A stretch of DNA of 64,000 nt from Pseudarthrobacter sp. NIBRBAC000502770 (GTDB lineage Bacteria; Actinomycetota; Actinomycetes; Actinomycetales; Micrococcaceae), in contig NZ_CP041198.1 of NCBI RefSeq assembly GCF_006517815.1, positions 3,596,001 through 3,660,000 on the forward strand. Direction: 5' to 3'. A model generated the notes under the pieces. It was not told where the DNA came from. It saw only the letters and a program-made list of their open reading frames with translations, and ran no database searches. The translations under genes were made by a program, and so were the position numbers. Each line of letters begins with the position of its first letter. The first letter of the stretch is position 1. This document shows positions 24,963 to 33,756 of the stretch, piece by piece.

Positions 24963-26027
24963 TCATTTAACCAGTTCCCTGGCCCTCTCGATGATTTTGA
25001 GGACCTCGACGGCGTCTTCCGGGTTTACGGGGAGGGGCAGGGATGACTGCGCTCCGCCGTCGAGGATCTTGTCCCCCAGCAGGCGGTAGAACTCCGGGTA
25101 GTTCCCGCGTTCGGTGGCGAGGCGGTCCAGGTGCCCGTCGCGGCCCAGAAGCCCGGCCCATTCCGGTGCCTCCAGGCCATAGTCCGCATCCCGCGGACTG
25201 CCGCCGGCCGCCATGTAAGGCTCCTGCGGGTCCACCCCGTTCTTGGTGAAGCCGCCGATCGAACCCAACACCCGGAAGCGCGGCCCCTGCTGGGCGCACA
25301 GCATGTTCATGGCCAGGTGGCTGGTCACACCGGACTGGTGCCGCAGGGCCAGGAAGGCGTCATCATCCGCCCGCTCGTCGGACCGGCGCGCCTGCAGCTC
25401 CGCGTGGAGGACGGTGGCCGGGCCGAACAGCTGCAGGGCCTGGTCGATCAGGTGGGTGCCCAGGTCGAACAGGACGCCTCCGCCGTCGGCAGCAGTGGCC
25501 CGCGCCTTCCAGGCCTTGGCAATGGAGGGGGACCACCGCTCGAACGTCGACTCGAACCGGGCCACCTTGCCCAGGGACTGGGTTGCCAGCAACTTCCGGA
25601 GCGTGAGGAAATCCCCATCCCACCGGCGGTTGTGGAACACCGTCAGCACGCGTCCCTCCGCCCGTGCCAGCGCAACGAGTTCCTGTCCCTGGGTGCTGGT
25701 GACCGCGAACGGCTTGTCCACCACCACGTCCAGCCCCGCTTCCAGCGCGGCCTTGGCCAGCGGATAGTGCGTGTCCGGCGGCGTCGCCAATACCACCAGG
25801 TCAAGGTCTGCGGCCCGCTGAAGGACGGCGGCGCCGTCGCGCACCACCGCCACCCCCGGAAGCCGGGACGAGGCAGCTCCCTGCCGCCCGGCGTCGGACG
25901 TTGCAATGACGTCCAGCGAGTAGCTGGCGTTGGCTGCCAGCAGCGGCGCGTGGAAAACGCTGCCGGCGAGTCCGTATCCGACGACGGCGGTGCGGATGGT
26001 GCGGGGGTCCGCTGCAGTTCCGGTCAT
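24963..26027 (-). CDS. Gfo/Idh/MocA family oxidoreductase
   Basis: This is an NAD(P)-dependent dehydrogenase of about 354 residues. It has an N-terminal Rossmann fold (VVGYGLAGSVFHAPLL), the family's VVVDKPFAVT with catalytic Lys, and a C-terminal beta-sheet domain containing GGGVLFDLGTHLIDQALQLFG. Family members act on sugars, inositols or similar cyclic alcohols. ATG 26027 is chosen because TAGCGT ends seven bases upstream (leaderless); an extension to 26087 would overlap the neighbouring terminator. It is not obviously coupled to a pathway here. Confidence 0.88.
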   Translation of the reverse strand: MTGTAADPRTIRTAVVGYGLAGSVFHAPLLAANASYSLDVIATSDAGRQGAASSRLPGVAVVRDGAAVLQRAADLDLVVLATPPDTHYPLAKAALEAGLDVVVDKPFAVTSTQGQELVALARAEGRVLTVFHNRRWDGDFLTLRKLLATQSLGKVARFESTFERWSPSIAKAWKARATAADGGGVLFDLGTHLIDQALQLFGPATVLHAELQARRSDERADDDAFLALRHQSGVTSHLAMNMLCAQQGPRFRVLGSIGGFTKNGVDPQEPYMAAGGSPRDADYGLEAPEWAGLLGRDGHLDRLATERGNYPEFYRLLGDKILDGGAQSSLPLPVNPEDAVEVLKIIERARELVK

Positions 26028-26034
26028 GGAAGCA

Positions 26035-26040
26035 ACGCTA
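26035..26040 (-). promoter_or_regulatory. -10 hexamer TAGCGT, leaderless promoter
   Basis: TAGCGT on the minus strand ends seven bases before the ATG at 26027. Confidence 0.35.
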
Positions 26041-26078
26041 CCCCCGGTCCCGTATGGATAAGGCGCCGGGTTAAAGGA

Positions 26079-26112
26079 AGCCGGCACCCCTGGAAGACCA
26101 GGGGTGCCGGCT
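26079..26112 (-). terminator. Terminator of the peptide ABC operon
   Basis: A perfect 15-base stem (AGCCGGCACCCCTGG at 26079-26093, complement at 26098-26112) with an AAGA loop lies 22 bases past the solute-binding gene stop. Confidence 0.9.
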
Positions 26113-26133
26113 ACTCGACAGGGCTGGGGGTGG

Positions 26134-27849
26134 TTACTTCTTTACCCAGCCGATGGTGGTCCAGTCCGGGACCTGCGAGGTGCTCTGGAAGAGCGACGGG
26201 CCGTAGTTGGCCAGTCCGGTGCGGACGAAGGAGATCTGCGGGCCGTTGAAGACCACGCCCATGGAGTAGTACTTGGCCATGTGCTCCTTCTCCACGTCCA
26301 TGGCTGCCTTGTTGCGGGCTGCGTTGTCCTCGATGGAGGCGAGGTCGGCGATCTTCTTGTCCAGGTCGGCGTCGCCCAGCTTGTTCTCGTTGACCTTGGA
26401 GTCGTAGTACTGCTTGACGGCGTCGGTGGCATCCGGGCCCACCGTGTAGCCGGAGATGCTCAGGTCGAATTCGCGGCTGCCCAGCACCTTGCCGAAGTCG
26501 GCGGAGGCGCGCTGGTCGATGCCCACATCCATGCCGCCGGCCTGGAGCTGCTTCTGCAGGGTCTGGGCCACTGCCAGGGTGGTGGGGTCGTCGCCGAAGT
26601 TGCTGATCTTGAAGGCGGCGGGCTTGCCGTCCTTCTCCATTATGCCGTTGGCGTTGGCCGTGTAGCCGGCGTCAGTGAGGACCTTCTTGGCCGCATCAGC
26701 TCCGGTTTCCTTCACCGGGTAGTTGTCCTGGTAGTACTCGGAGAACGGCAGCAGCATCATGGAACCGGAGCTGGGCTCTTCCCAGTTCAGTCCATTGAAG
26801 CGGACCTTGCGGAGGGCTTCGCGGTCCACGGCGGCAAAGATGGCCTTGCGGACGTTGACGTCGGTGATGCGCTGGGCGTTGAGGTTCAGGCCACCGGCGA
26901 AGAGGCGCTGGCCGCGGCGGATGTCCGAATCCTTGGTGCCGTCCAGCTGCTTGTACAGCGAGATGGTGTTGGCGGACATGGCGTCGATTTCACCGTTCTT
27001 GAAGGCGGCGATCTGTGCGCTGGTTTCCAGCTGGCGGAACGTCACGTTGGCAAGGACCGGCTTCTGGCCCCACCACTTGTCGTTCGGCACCATGGTTACC
27101 GTCTTGGCGGCGGTGTCGTACTGGTCAAGCTTGAAGGGGCCCGCCATCCACTCCGGGTGCATGTTGCCGTTGAAGCCCTCGTTGAAGATCTCGGGGGTGT
27201 TGACGGCGGGGTGGATGAGTCCGAAGAAGAGCGAATCCACGGGGAAGACCGGGCGGCTGGTCTTGACGATGACTTCCTTGTCGTTGCTGCCTGCCTCGAC
27301 GGAGTCAACGAACTCGTAGGCGCCCGAGCTGACGATGTCGTAGCCGTTGTCCGGGCTCTTGAGGATGTTCCAGGTGTTCTTGAAGGCCTTGACGTCGATG
27401 GGCGTGCCGTCGTTGTACGTGGCCTTGGGGTTCACCTTGATGGTGATGGTCTGCTTGCCGTCCTTGACCTCGCTGTCCACTGATTCGCAGAAGTCAGGGT
27501 TTGGCGTGACCTTGCCCTTGAAGTCCACCTTCCAGCAGCCGCCGATGCCGCCGCTGTTCATGGCAACCGGGTTCATGGGGATCTGCAGGGCGGAGTTGTC
27601 CGCACTGTTGCCGTTGTTGGAGAACCCGTTGAAGTCCGGGCCAATGTTGCCCAGCGGCAGGGTGACCTTGCCGCCCTGCTGGAGGTCGGACGCCGGCTTC
27701 TCGTTGATGCTGATCAGCTTGGACAGATCGCTCCCGGATTCCTGTCCTTTGGCTGTTTCGGGGCCGCTGGCACCGCCACCGCCGCAGGCCGTCAGCGCCA
27801 GGGCGGCAGCAATGGCTGCAGCTCCGCCGATCCTGTTCAGTTTCCTCAT
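26134..27849 (-). CDS. Peptide-type ABC transporter solute-binding lipoprotein (family 5)
   Basis: This 571-residue lipoprotein has a signal peptide ending in the lipobox LTAC, with Cys at about 22. It shows the family 5 fold: KATYNDGTPIDVKAFKNTWNIL (split), DVNVRKAIFAAVDREALRKV and the C-terminal SREFDLSISGYTVGPDATD. It would capture oligopeptides or similar ligands outside the membrane for the permeases encoded upstream. It is the last gene of the operon, 50 bases after the ATPase, whereas many such operons begin with it. Confidence 0.92.
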   Translation of the reverse strand: MRKLNRIGGAAAIAAALALTACGGGGASGPETAKGQESGSDLSKLISINEKPASDLQQGGKVTLPLGNIGPDFNGFSNNGNSADNSALQIPMNPVAMNSGGIGGCWKVDFKGKVTPNPDFCESVDSEVKDGKQTITIKVNPKATYNDGTPIDVKAFKNTWNILKSPDNGYDIVSSGAYEFVDSVEAGSNDKEVIVKTSRPVFPVDSLFFGLIHPAVNTPEIFNEGFNGNMHPEWMAGPFKLDQYDTAAKTVTMVPNDKWWGQKPVLANVTFRQLETSAQIAAFKNGEIDAMSANTISLYKQLDGTKDSDIRRGQRLFAGGLNLNAQRITDVNVRKAIFAAVDREALRKVRFNGLNWEEPSSGSMMLLPFSEYYQDNYPVKETGADAAKKVLTDAGYTANANGIMEKDGKPAAFKISNFGDDPTTLAVAQTLQKQLQAGGMDVGIDQRASADFGKVLGSREFDLSISGYTVGPDATDAVKQYYDSKVNENKLGDADLDKKIADLASIEDNAARNKAAMDVEKEHMAKYYSMGVVFNGPQISFVRTGLANYGPSLFQSTSQVPDWTTIGWVKK

Positions 27850-27899
27850 GGTTTTCCCTTCATTTGGTGCGAGTGGTGGTGCTTGGGGTCGAAAAGTCC

Positions 27900-30098
27900 T
27901 TAGGGCGCATGGTGGTCCGCCGGTTCGTGGACCACCAGCATGTCCTCATCCAGTTCCCCGTCCGGGAAGAAGCAGGCGAACTGCTGGTCCGTGGCAGTGG
28001 ACGCCGTTTCCAGGGGCGGCTCAACGGTGAGGCACTTCTCCTGCTTGGCAGGCGGGAGTGCGGCGAAGACTGGACAGCGGGTGGCGAAGTTGCAGCCTTT
28101 GGGGGCCTGCAGTGGGGAGGGCAGGTCGCCCTGGAGGATGATGCGTTCGCGGGTGCGTTCCAGCCGGGGATCGGGCACCGGGATCGCGGAGAGGAGGGCG
28201 CGGGTGTAGGGGTGCCGCGGGTTGTCGAACACCCGGTCCACGGCGCCGACCTCCACGATCTTGCCGAGGTACATCACGGCCACCCGGTTGGAGATGTGGC
28301 GCACTACCGAGAGGTCGTGTGCCACCAGCAGGTAGCTCAGGCCCAGCTCGGCGCGCAGCTGGTCCAGGAGGTTGATGACCCCGGCCTGGACCGAGACATC
28401 CAGGGCCGAGACCGGCTCGTCGAGGACCACCAGCTTGGGGTTCACGGCCAGTGCCCGGGCGATCCCGATCCGCTGGCGCTGGCCGCCGGAGAACTGGTTG
28501 GGGAAGCGGTTGACGTGGTCCGGCTGCAGGCCCACGAGCTTCATCAGCTCCATGATCCGCTTCCTGGTCGCGGCCCGGTCCATGCCCGCGTTCTGCAGGG
28601 GTTCGGCCAGGACTTCGTACACCGTGAAGCGCGGATCAAGGGCGCCGGTAGGGTCCTGGAACACCATTTGGAGTTCGCGCCGCATCTTGCCCTTGGTCTT
28701 GGCATCAGCCGCCTGCTTGTTGCTCAGGCCGCCGATCACCACCTCGCCGTCCTGGTCCGGATGGAACTCCATGATTTCCAGGAGCGTCGTGGTCTTTCCC
28801 GAACCCGATTCGCCCACGATCGAAAAGCATTCGCCTTCGCGGATGTCGAAGCTCAGGCCGTCCACCGCCTTGACGGTGCCGATCCTGCGTTTGATGAGGG
28901 CTCCCCTGGTCAGGGGGAAGTGCTTGCGCACGTCCTTGAGCTGCAGGACGGTGGACCGCTCCTCCCGGGGAATCGCGTCGAAGCGGGACACCGCCACCGG
29001 CGGGGCGGCGAACACGTCGTGCACATCCACGGAGCCGCCCAGGGACCCTGCTTTGATGCAGGCGGCGCGGTGCTGGGCGTCGCCGTCAACGGATGCCAGC
29101 GCAGGTTCGCCGTGCAGGCAGGCGTCCGAGGCCAGGGGGCAGCGCGGAGCGAACGAGCAGCCGGTGGGAGTGTGCAGCAGGTTCGGCGGCATGCCTTCGA
29201 TGGGAACGAGCGAGGACTTCTCGGCCACATCCACGCGGGGCACCGCGCCCAGCAGGCCCATGGTGTAGGGCATCCGCGGGTTGTAGTAGATGTCCTCCAC
29301 GGCGCCGGTTTCCACCGGTTTTCCTGCGTACATGACCATGATGTCGTCTGCCATCCCCGCCACCACGCCAAGATCGTGGGTGATCATGACCACCGCCGCG
29401 CCCGTCTCCTCCTGGGCCGTGTGAAGCACCTCGAGGACCTGGGCCTGGATGGTGACGTCCAGGGCCGTGGTGGGCTCATCCGCAACCAGGACGCGGGGGT
29501 TGTTGGCAATGGCGATGGCGATCATGACGCGTTGGCGCATGCCGCCGGAAAATTCATGCGGGAAGGCCTTCAGCCTGTCCTTGGGGCTGGGGATCCCCAC
29601 CATGGCCAGGAGTTCGACGGCGCGGGCCTCCTTGGCCGTCCTGCTCATGGTGGGGTGGTGGATGGTGAGCGCTTCGATGATCTGGGTGCCCACGGTGAAC
29701 ACCGGGGTGAGGGATGACAACGGGTCCTGGAAGACCATGGCAAGGTCGTTGCCGCGGTACTTGCACATGTCCTTGTCGCTGAGCCCCAGCAGCTCCCGGC
29801 CCTTGAGCCGGACAGAGCCGGAGACCTGGGCGGTGGGCGGGAGGAGCCCCATGACGGCCAGCGAGGTGACGGACTTGCCGGACCCCGATTCGCCAACGAT
29901 CCCGAGTGTCTTGCCCGGCATCAGGTCGAAGTCGACGCCCCTGACGGCGTGCACAACGCCGTTCTCCGTATTGAAGCGGACGTTCAGGTCGCGGACCGAC
30001 AAGACGGCGTCGCCGGGGGCGTGCAGGCCTGCCACATGCAGGCGTTCCACGGTTGAACGTGATGGGTCCGTGGCTCCGGTGGTGGTTTCGCTGCTCAT
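27900..30098 (-). CDS. Fused dual ATPase of a peptide-type ABC importer (DppD-DppF-like)
   Basis: This 732-residue protein holds two complete ABC ATPases. The first has Walker A GESGSGKS (69-76), signature FSGGMRQR and DEPTTALD. The second has Walker A GESGSGKT (429-436) and FSGGQRQRIGIARAL. Each half ends with the Cys-containing peptide-transporter tail (CSFAPRCPLASDAC; CNFATRCPVF). It powers import through the two permeases. Its start overlaps the permease stop as ATGA. Fusion of the two ATPases is common in Actinobacteria. Confidence 0.95.
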   Translation of the reverse strand: MSSETTTGATDPSRSTVERLHVAGLHAPGDAVLSVRDLNVRFNTENGVVHAVRGVDFDLMPGKTLGIVGESGSGKSVTSLAVMGLLPPTAQVSGSVRLKGRELLGLSDKDMCKYRGNDLAMVFQDPLSSLTPVFTVGTQIIEALTIHHPTMSRTAKEARAVELLAMVGIPSPKDRLKAFPHEFSGGMRQRVMIAIAIANNPRVLVADEPTTALDVTIQAQVLEVLHTAQEETGAAVVMITHDLGVVAGMADDIMVMYAGKPVETGAVEDIYYNPRMPYTMGLLGAVPRVDVAEKSSLVPIEGMPPNLLHTPTGCSFAPRCPLASDACLHGEPALASVDGDAQHRAACIKAGSLGGSVDVHDVFAAPPVAVSRFDAIPREERSTVLQLKDVRKHFPLTRGALIKRRIGTVKAVDGLSFDIREGECFSIVGESGSGKTTTLLEIMEFHPDQDGEVVIGGLSNKQAADAKTKGKMRRELQMVFQDPTGALDPRFTVYEVLAEPLQNAGMDRAATRKRIMELMKLVGLQPDHVNRFPNQFSGGQRQRIGIARALAVNPKLVVLDEPVSALDVSVQAGVINLLDQLRAELGLSYLLVAHDLSVVRHISNRVAVMYLGKIVEVGAVDRVFDNPRHPYTRALLSAIPVPDPRLERTRERIILQGDLPSPLQAPKGCNFATRCPVFAALPPAKQEKCLTVEPPLETASTATDQQFACFFPDGELDEDMLVVHEPADHHAP

Positions 30099-31084
30099 GC
30101 CGCCTTCTTTTCCGCGGTGGTTTTCCGGGCTTTGGCTTTTTTGGCCCTGCCGCTGGAGGTGGAGCTGGGGTCAAAGGCGTCGCGCAGGCCGTCGTTCATC
30201 ATGGCCAGGGAACCGGTCAGCAGGAACATCACGGTGAGCGGCACCCAGAACATCCAGGGGAAGGTTTGCACCTGGGAGGTCGCCTGGCCGATCAGGACGC
30301 CCAGGCTCACGTCCGGGACCTTGATGCCGATGCCGATGAAGGAGAAGGCGACCTCGGCCAGGATGGCGGCGGTGACGCCGCGGGTGATGTCGAGGATCAG
30401 CAGTGAGCCGATGTTTGGTACCAGGTGCCGCCAGACGATCCGGCGTGGCGGGACGCCCATGTACTGCGCCGCCTTGACGAAGTCACGCTGCATCAGCGAC
30501 ATGGACATGGACCGGATCAGGCGGGCGGTGCCCATCCAGCTGAACACCAGCAGGACGATGATGAGGAGCAGCCAGGAGGGAAGGTCGCGCTTCAGCCCGG
30601 CCCCGCCGCCGCTCGTGGCGACAGCGACCACCAGGAGCGCCGGCATCATGATCAGCGCTTCGAGGATGAACAGCATGACCTTGTCCACCTTGCCGCCGAA
30701 GTAGGCCATGGTGCAGCCGTAGACGGCGGCGATCAGGACCGACACCAGTCCCACCACCAGGCCGATCAGGATGGAGATCCTGGTGCCCTCCACGGTCATG
30801 GCGTAAAGGTCGATGCCTGCCTGCGAGGTTCCGAGGTAGTGGTCGGCCGACGGGGGCATGCCGATATTGAATGGATCGATGGTTTCCTTGTCCCACTGGG
30901 TGAAGAATCCGCCGATGAACGAGAAAACGGTCAGGGCCAGGAAGATGGCCAGGCCCGCAACGGCCGTCTTGTTCCGCAGGAAGCGGCGGAAGATGATGGT
31001 GGTTTTGCCGATGACGACGTCGGCGCTTTCCAGGTGCGCATCCTGCGCCACTGCTGCCGGGTCCACCGCGTTCAGGTTGGTCAT
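30095..31084 (-). CDS. Peptide-type ABC permease (DppC-like)
   Basis: This permease of about 329 residues has six membrane segments, an N-terminal cytoplasmic region with FRRFLRNKTAVAGLAIFLAL typical of DppC/OppC, and the EAA loop AAQYMGVPPRRIVWRHLVPN that contacts the ATPase. The C-terminus is Lys/Ala rich. ATG 31084 lies two bases after the previous permease's stop; the extension to 31246 overlaps it and is rejected. It is coupled to the ATPase by ATGA. Confidence 0.93.
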   Translation of the reverse strand: MTNLNAVDPAAVAQDAHLESADVVIGKTTIIFRRFLRNKTAVAGLAIFLALTVFSFIGGFFTQWDKETIDPFNIGMPPSADHYLGTSQAGIDLYAMTVEGTRISILIGLVVGLVSVLIAAVYGCTMAYFGGKVDKVMLFILEALIMMPALLVVAVATSGGGAGLKRDLPSWLLLIIVLLVFSWMGTARLIRSMSMSLMQRDFVKAAQYMGVPPRRIVWRHLVPNIGSLLILDITRGVTAAILAEVAFSFIGIGIKVPDVSLGVLIGQATSQVQTFPWMFWVPLTVMFLLTGSLAMMNDGLRDAFDPSSTSSGRAKKAKARKTTAEKKAA

Positions 31085-31086
31085 GG

Positions 31087-32070
31087 CTACTGCACCCGTA
31101 CTCTCGGGTCGACAAGCGTGGTGGCGAAGTCCGCCAGGATGGCGCCCAGGGCGAAGATCACGGAGCCGTAGGCCAGTGTGGCCGTGGCCGCGTTGACGTC
31201 CTGCAGCGAGATGGCGTCGATGCTCCAGGACCCGACGCCCGGCCACGCGAAGATCTTTTCGGCGAAGAAGCCGCCGGCGAAGATGGCCGGGATGGTGAAG
31301 GCGATGCTCTGGGCCACCGGGATGAAGGACACGCGAAGCGCGTGCCGGGCAATCGCCTGGTTCCGGGTCAGCCCCTTGGCCCGTGCGGTGCGGACAAAAT
31401 CCGCGTTGACGTTGTCCAGCAGGTATTGCCGCTGCGCGATCTGGTAGGCACCCCAGCCAACCAGGGTGATGGCCACGGTGGGCACTACGTAGTGGCCCAG
31501 CATGTCAACGAACTGGGCCCAGCCTGGGGCGAGGCCGGGGGTGGAGATGCCGGTGACGAAGAAGATCCGGTCGCCCACGGACTCATTGATGTTGATGGCG
31601 CCCAGCTGGACCAGGAAGTAGGCGATGGGCGCCGGCACGATATAGGCGAGGTAGCTGTAGGACGTGATGACCCGGTCCTGGAACTTGTACTGGCGTGCCG
31701 CCGAATAAACGCCGAGCGCGACGCCGATCACCAGGGTCAGGATGATGGACGCCAGGAACAGCCGGGTGGAGATCCAGACACGGTCCCCGAACTCGGCGTT
31801 GATATAGGCGCCGTTGGGGCTGCGGCCCCAGTCCCAGCGGGTGACGATGCCGGTGAGCCAGTCAACGTAGCGCTCCCACGGGCTGAGCGCCGGGTCCAGG
31901 CCTTTGAGCCGCATGGAATTCGCCACCTGCTCGGGGGTGGGCCGCGGGATGCGCTCCTGTTCGAGCAGTGCCGGCTTGAGCGAGCTGACGGCCAGGAAGT
32001 AGCCGGCGGATGTGGTGAGGAAGATCATGACCACATACGTGATGCCGCGCTTGGCGAGGTACTTGAGCAT
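31087..32070 (-). CDS. Peptide-type ABC permease (DppB-like)
   Basis: This permease of about 327 residues is the first gene of the operon. Segment 1 (YVVMIFLTTSAGYFLAVS) is followed by a large outward loop (residues about 30-95) and five further segments. The EAA loop is TARAKGLTRNQAIARHALRVSF. The loop is longer than in classic DppB. ATG 32070 (MLKYLAKRG) is preferred on protein grounds; GTG 32109 is in frame and possible. The upstream region holds a candidate promoter and a palindrome. Confidence 0.9.
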   Translation of the reverse strand: MLKYLAKRGITYVVMIFLTTSAGYFLAVSSLKPALLEQERIPRPTPEQVANSMRLKGLDPALSPWERYVDWLTGIVTRWDWGRSPNGAYINAEFGDRVWISTRLFLASIILTLVIGVALGVYSAARQYKFQDRVITSYSYLAYIVPAPIAYFLVQLGAININESVGDRIFFVTGISTPGLAPGWAQFVDMLGHYVVPTVAITLVGWGAYQIAQRQYLLDNVNADFVRTARAKGLTRNQAIARHALRVSFIPVAQSIAFTIPAIFAGGFFAEKIFAWPGVGSWSIDAISLQDVNAATATLAYGSVIFALGAILADFATTLVDPRVRVQ

Positions 32071-32242
32071 GGGCGCTGCTGGATCCTTCCGTCCTCCCCG
32101 GACAAGCACGGATGGTGCCGCCTCACCGGGTCCCCTGTACCAGCGGGTAGCTGGCTTCCCGCAGCCCCTGGGGGCAGGTCCTGGTGGACTATGTTGCGGG
32201 TCACATTCCAGAGGAAACTATCACAAGCCTCGAGCCGAAAAG

Positions 32243-32257
32243 CCGGGGAATCCCCGG
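32243..32257. promoter_or_regulatory. Palindrome CCGGGGAaTCCCCGG in the ABC operon leader
   Basis: Perfect seven-base arms flank a single central base, 173 bases upstream of the first permease and just downstream of the candidate promoter. It is either an operator or a leader hairpin. Confidence 0.45.
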
Positions 32258-32271
32258 AAACCAGGCGCGCC

Positions 32272-32301
32272 GTATCAGATCGTTATGAATAGTTCTGTGA
32301 A
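32272..32301 (-). promoter_or_regulatory. Candidate promoter of the peptide ABC operon
   Basis: On the minus strand TTCACA (-35, 32296-32301) and TGATAC (-10, 32272-32277) are separated by 18 bases. The rest of the roughly 258-base region to the TetR gene shows nothing else convincing. Confidence 0.4.
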
Positions 32302-32328
32302 GCCCGCGTGACTGGACGCAGGGTCCGC

Positions 32329-32952
32329 TCAGCGCGTACCATACGCGCTTGTGACAACCCGTGTCACAAGCTCTCGCCACGATGCAGCCAGCCGTTCGCA
32401 TGTGACTCCATGTTCACGGATCAGGTGTAGAAGCCTCTCGGGGTCCAGAGTCGCGTTGAGGGATCCCGCCATCAGCCAGGGCTCCGGGGATTCTGCGCCG
32501 GCTTCACGCAGCAGCATCTCCACGTGGCGGTCCCAGAGGGCGGCAGCAGGGACTTCAAATCTTCCCCTCGAAGCATTTCCGGCTGCGAGCACCAACTCCC
32601 CGAATTCCACGACGTACGCGATCCGCCCGGCTCCAAAGGCGATGAGCCGGTCCAGTGGCGGTGCGCCCGGACCCAGGGGTGGCGGGCCGAACAGGAAGCG
32701 GGCCTGGAACGCGGCCTCCGAGTCGTTCAGCAGGGTGAGCATCAGCCCGGCCCGGCTCCCGAAGCGGCGGAAGACGGTGCCCTTGCCCACGCCGGCCTGC
32801 TCGGCCAGCCGGTCCATGGTGAGCGCGGCGGCCCCGCCTTGTTCGATCAACTCCCGGGCAGCCAGCAGGAGGCGTTCACGGTTCCGGGCGGCGTCGCTGC
32901 GTTCCGCGGCCGTCACGGGGGCCACGACCGGCCGCACTGGGATGGACCTCAC
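32329..32952 (-). CDS. TetR family regulator, divergent from FMN reductase
   Basis: This protein has about 207 residues, with its helix-turn-helix at about 44-70 (TMDRLAEQAGVGKGTVFRRFGSRAG), characteristic of TetR repressors next to NAD(P)H oxidoreductases. The GTG at 32952 is preferred because TACACT ends six bases upstream (leaderless). A near-perfect 20-base palindrome lies between it and the divergent FMN reductase, so it probably represses both. The effector is likely an electrophile or quinone-like compound, by analogy only. Confidence 0.88.
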   Translation of the reverse strand: MRSIPVRPVVAPVTAAERSDAARNRERLLLAARELIEQGGAAALTMDRLAEQAGVGKGTVFRRFGSRAGLMLTLLNDSEAAFQARFLFGPPPLGPGAPPLDRLIAFGAGRIAYVVEFGELVLAAGNASRGRFEVPAAALWDRHVEMLLREAGAESPEPWLMAGSLNATLDPERLLHLIREHGVTCERLAASWRELVTRVVTSAYGTR

Positions 32953-32958
32953 ACAGAC

Positions 32959-32964
32959 AGTGTA
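32959..32964 (-). promoter_or_regulatory. -10 hexamer TACACT, leaderless promoter of the TetR gene
   Basis: TACACT on the minus strand ends six bases before the GTG at 32952. Confidence 0.45.
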
Positions 32965-32978
32965 GCCATGCGGAATAT

Positions 32979-32998
32979 AAACGGACTGCGGTCCGTTT
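32979..32998. promoter_or_regulatory. TetR operator AAACGGACtgcgGTCCGTTT
   Basis: Eight-base perfect arms around a four-base centre lie between the divergent tetR and FMN reductase genes, 27 bases from the tetR start codon. Confidence 0.75.
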
Positions 32999-33072
32999 AG
33001 TCTGGTGAAGGCTCCATGAGCCGGAAGTTTGACCGAATGCGGCCCCCGCCGCTCCCCTAGCCAGGAGTTCCC

Positions 33073-33630
33073 ATGACCAAGAGCACAGTCCTTACCCTTG
33101 TCGGCAGCCTCCGCGCCGAGTCCACCAACCAAAAGCTGGCCGAGGCCATCCAGCTCAATGCGCCGGAGCAGGTGGACGTGGTGATCCACGAGAGCCTGGG
33201 CAACATCCCGTTCTACAACGAGGACCTCGACGTCGAGGGCCAGGTCCCTGCAGCCGCAGCGGCCCTGCGGGCCGCTGCCGAAGAGGCGGACACCGTCCTT
33301 TTGGTTACCCCCGAGCACAACGGCACCGTGCCCGCCGCACTGAAGAATGCCATCGACTGGCTGTCCCGCCCCTTCGGCGCCGGCGCCCTTGCCGGCAAGC
33401 CCACCGCCGTCGTCGGTACCGCGTTTGGCCAGTACGGCGGCGTCTGGGCCCAGGATGAAGCCCGCAAGGCCGCCGGCATCGCCGGTGCGCAGATCCTGGA
33501 AGACGTCAAGCTCGCCGTCCCCGGTTCCATGGTGCGCTTCGCTGAAGTCCACCCCAAGGACGACGCCGAGGTCGTGGAGCAGATCAAGGGCGTTTTCGAT
33601 GCCCTTGCGGCAGCAGCACCGGCGGCCTAG
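33073..33630 (+). CDS. NAD(P)H-dependent FMN reductase
   Basis: This 185-residue flavodoxin-fold reductase has the FMN phosphate loop GSLRAESTNQKLAE at the N-terminus and the signature TPEHNGTVPAALKNAIDWLSRP, typical of the NADPH-dependent FMN, chromate or quinone reductase group. The start has AGGAG six bases upstream. It is divergent from a TetR gene with a shared operator. The physiological substrate is probably a quinone or other electrophile, by family. It ends at a strong hairpin. Confidence 0.92.
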   Translation: MTKSTVLTLVGSLRAESTNQKLAEAIQLNAPEQVDVVIHESLGNIPFYNEDLDVEGQVPAAAAALRAAAEEADTVLLVTPEHNGTVPAALKNAIDWLSRPFGAGALAGKPTAVVGTAFGQYGGVWAQDEARKAAGIAGAQILEDVKLAVPGSMVRFAEVHPKDDAEVVEQIKGVFDALAAAAPAA

Positions 33631-33643
33631 CCCGACCGGCAAC

Positions 33644-33675
33644 GCGCCCGGCACGCTATGTCGCGTGCCGGGCGC
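33644..33675 (+). terminator. Terminator of the FMN reductase gene
   Basis: A perfect 13-base stem (GCGCCCGGCACGC at 33644-33656, complement at 33663-33675) with a six-base loop lies 14 bases past the stop. Confidence 0.85.
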
Positions 33676-33719
33676 TCTCATGTCCACGGAACGTCTCGCT
33701 CGTCCGGGATAAACAGGTG

Positions 33720-33750
33720 TTGCCCTGCAAGCAACATCGGGCTGTATCCT
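33720..33750 (+). promoter_or_regulatory. Leaderless promoter of the aminotransferase
   Basis: TTGCCC (33720-33725) and TATCCT (33745-33750) are separated by 19 bases. The hexamer ends six bases before the GTG start at 33757 and there is no ribosome binding site. Confidence 0.55.
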
Positions 33751-33756
33751 GACTCT

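Noticed and set aside
32348..32370. Perfect hairpin CTTGTGACA-acccg-TGTCACAAG
   Set aside because: It lies inside the 3' end of the TetR coding sequence and codes for ordinary residues; no separate role supported.
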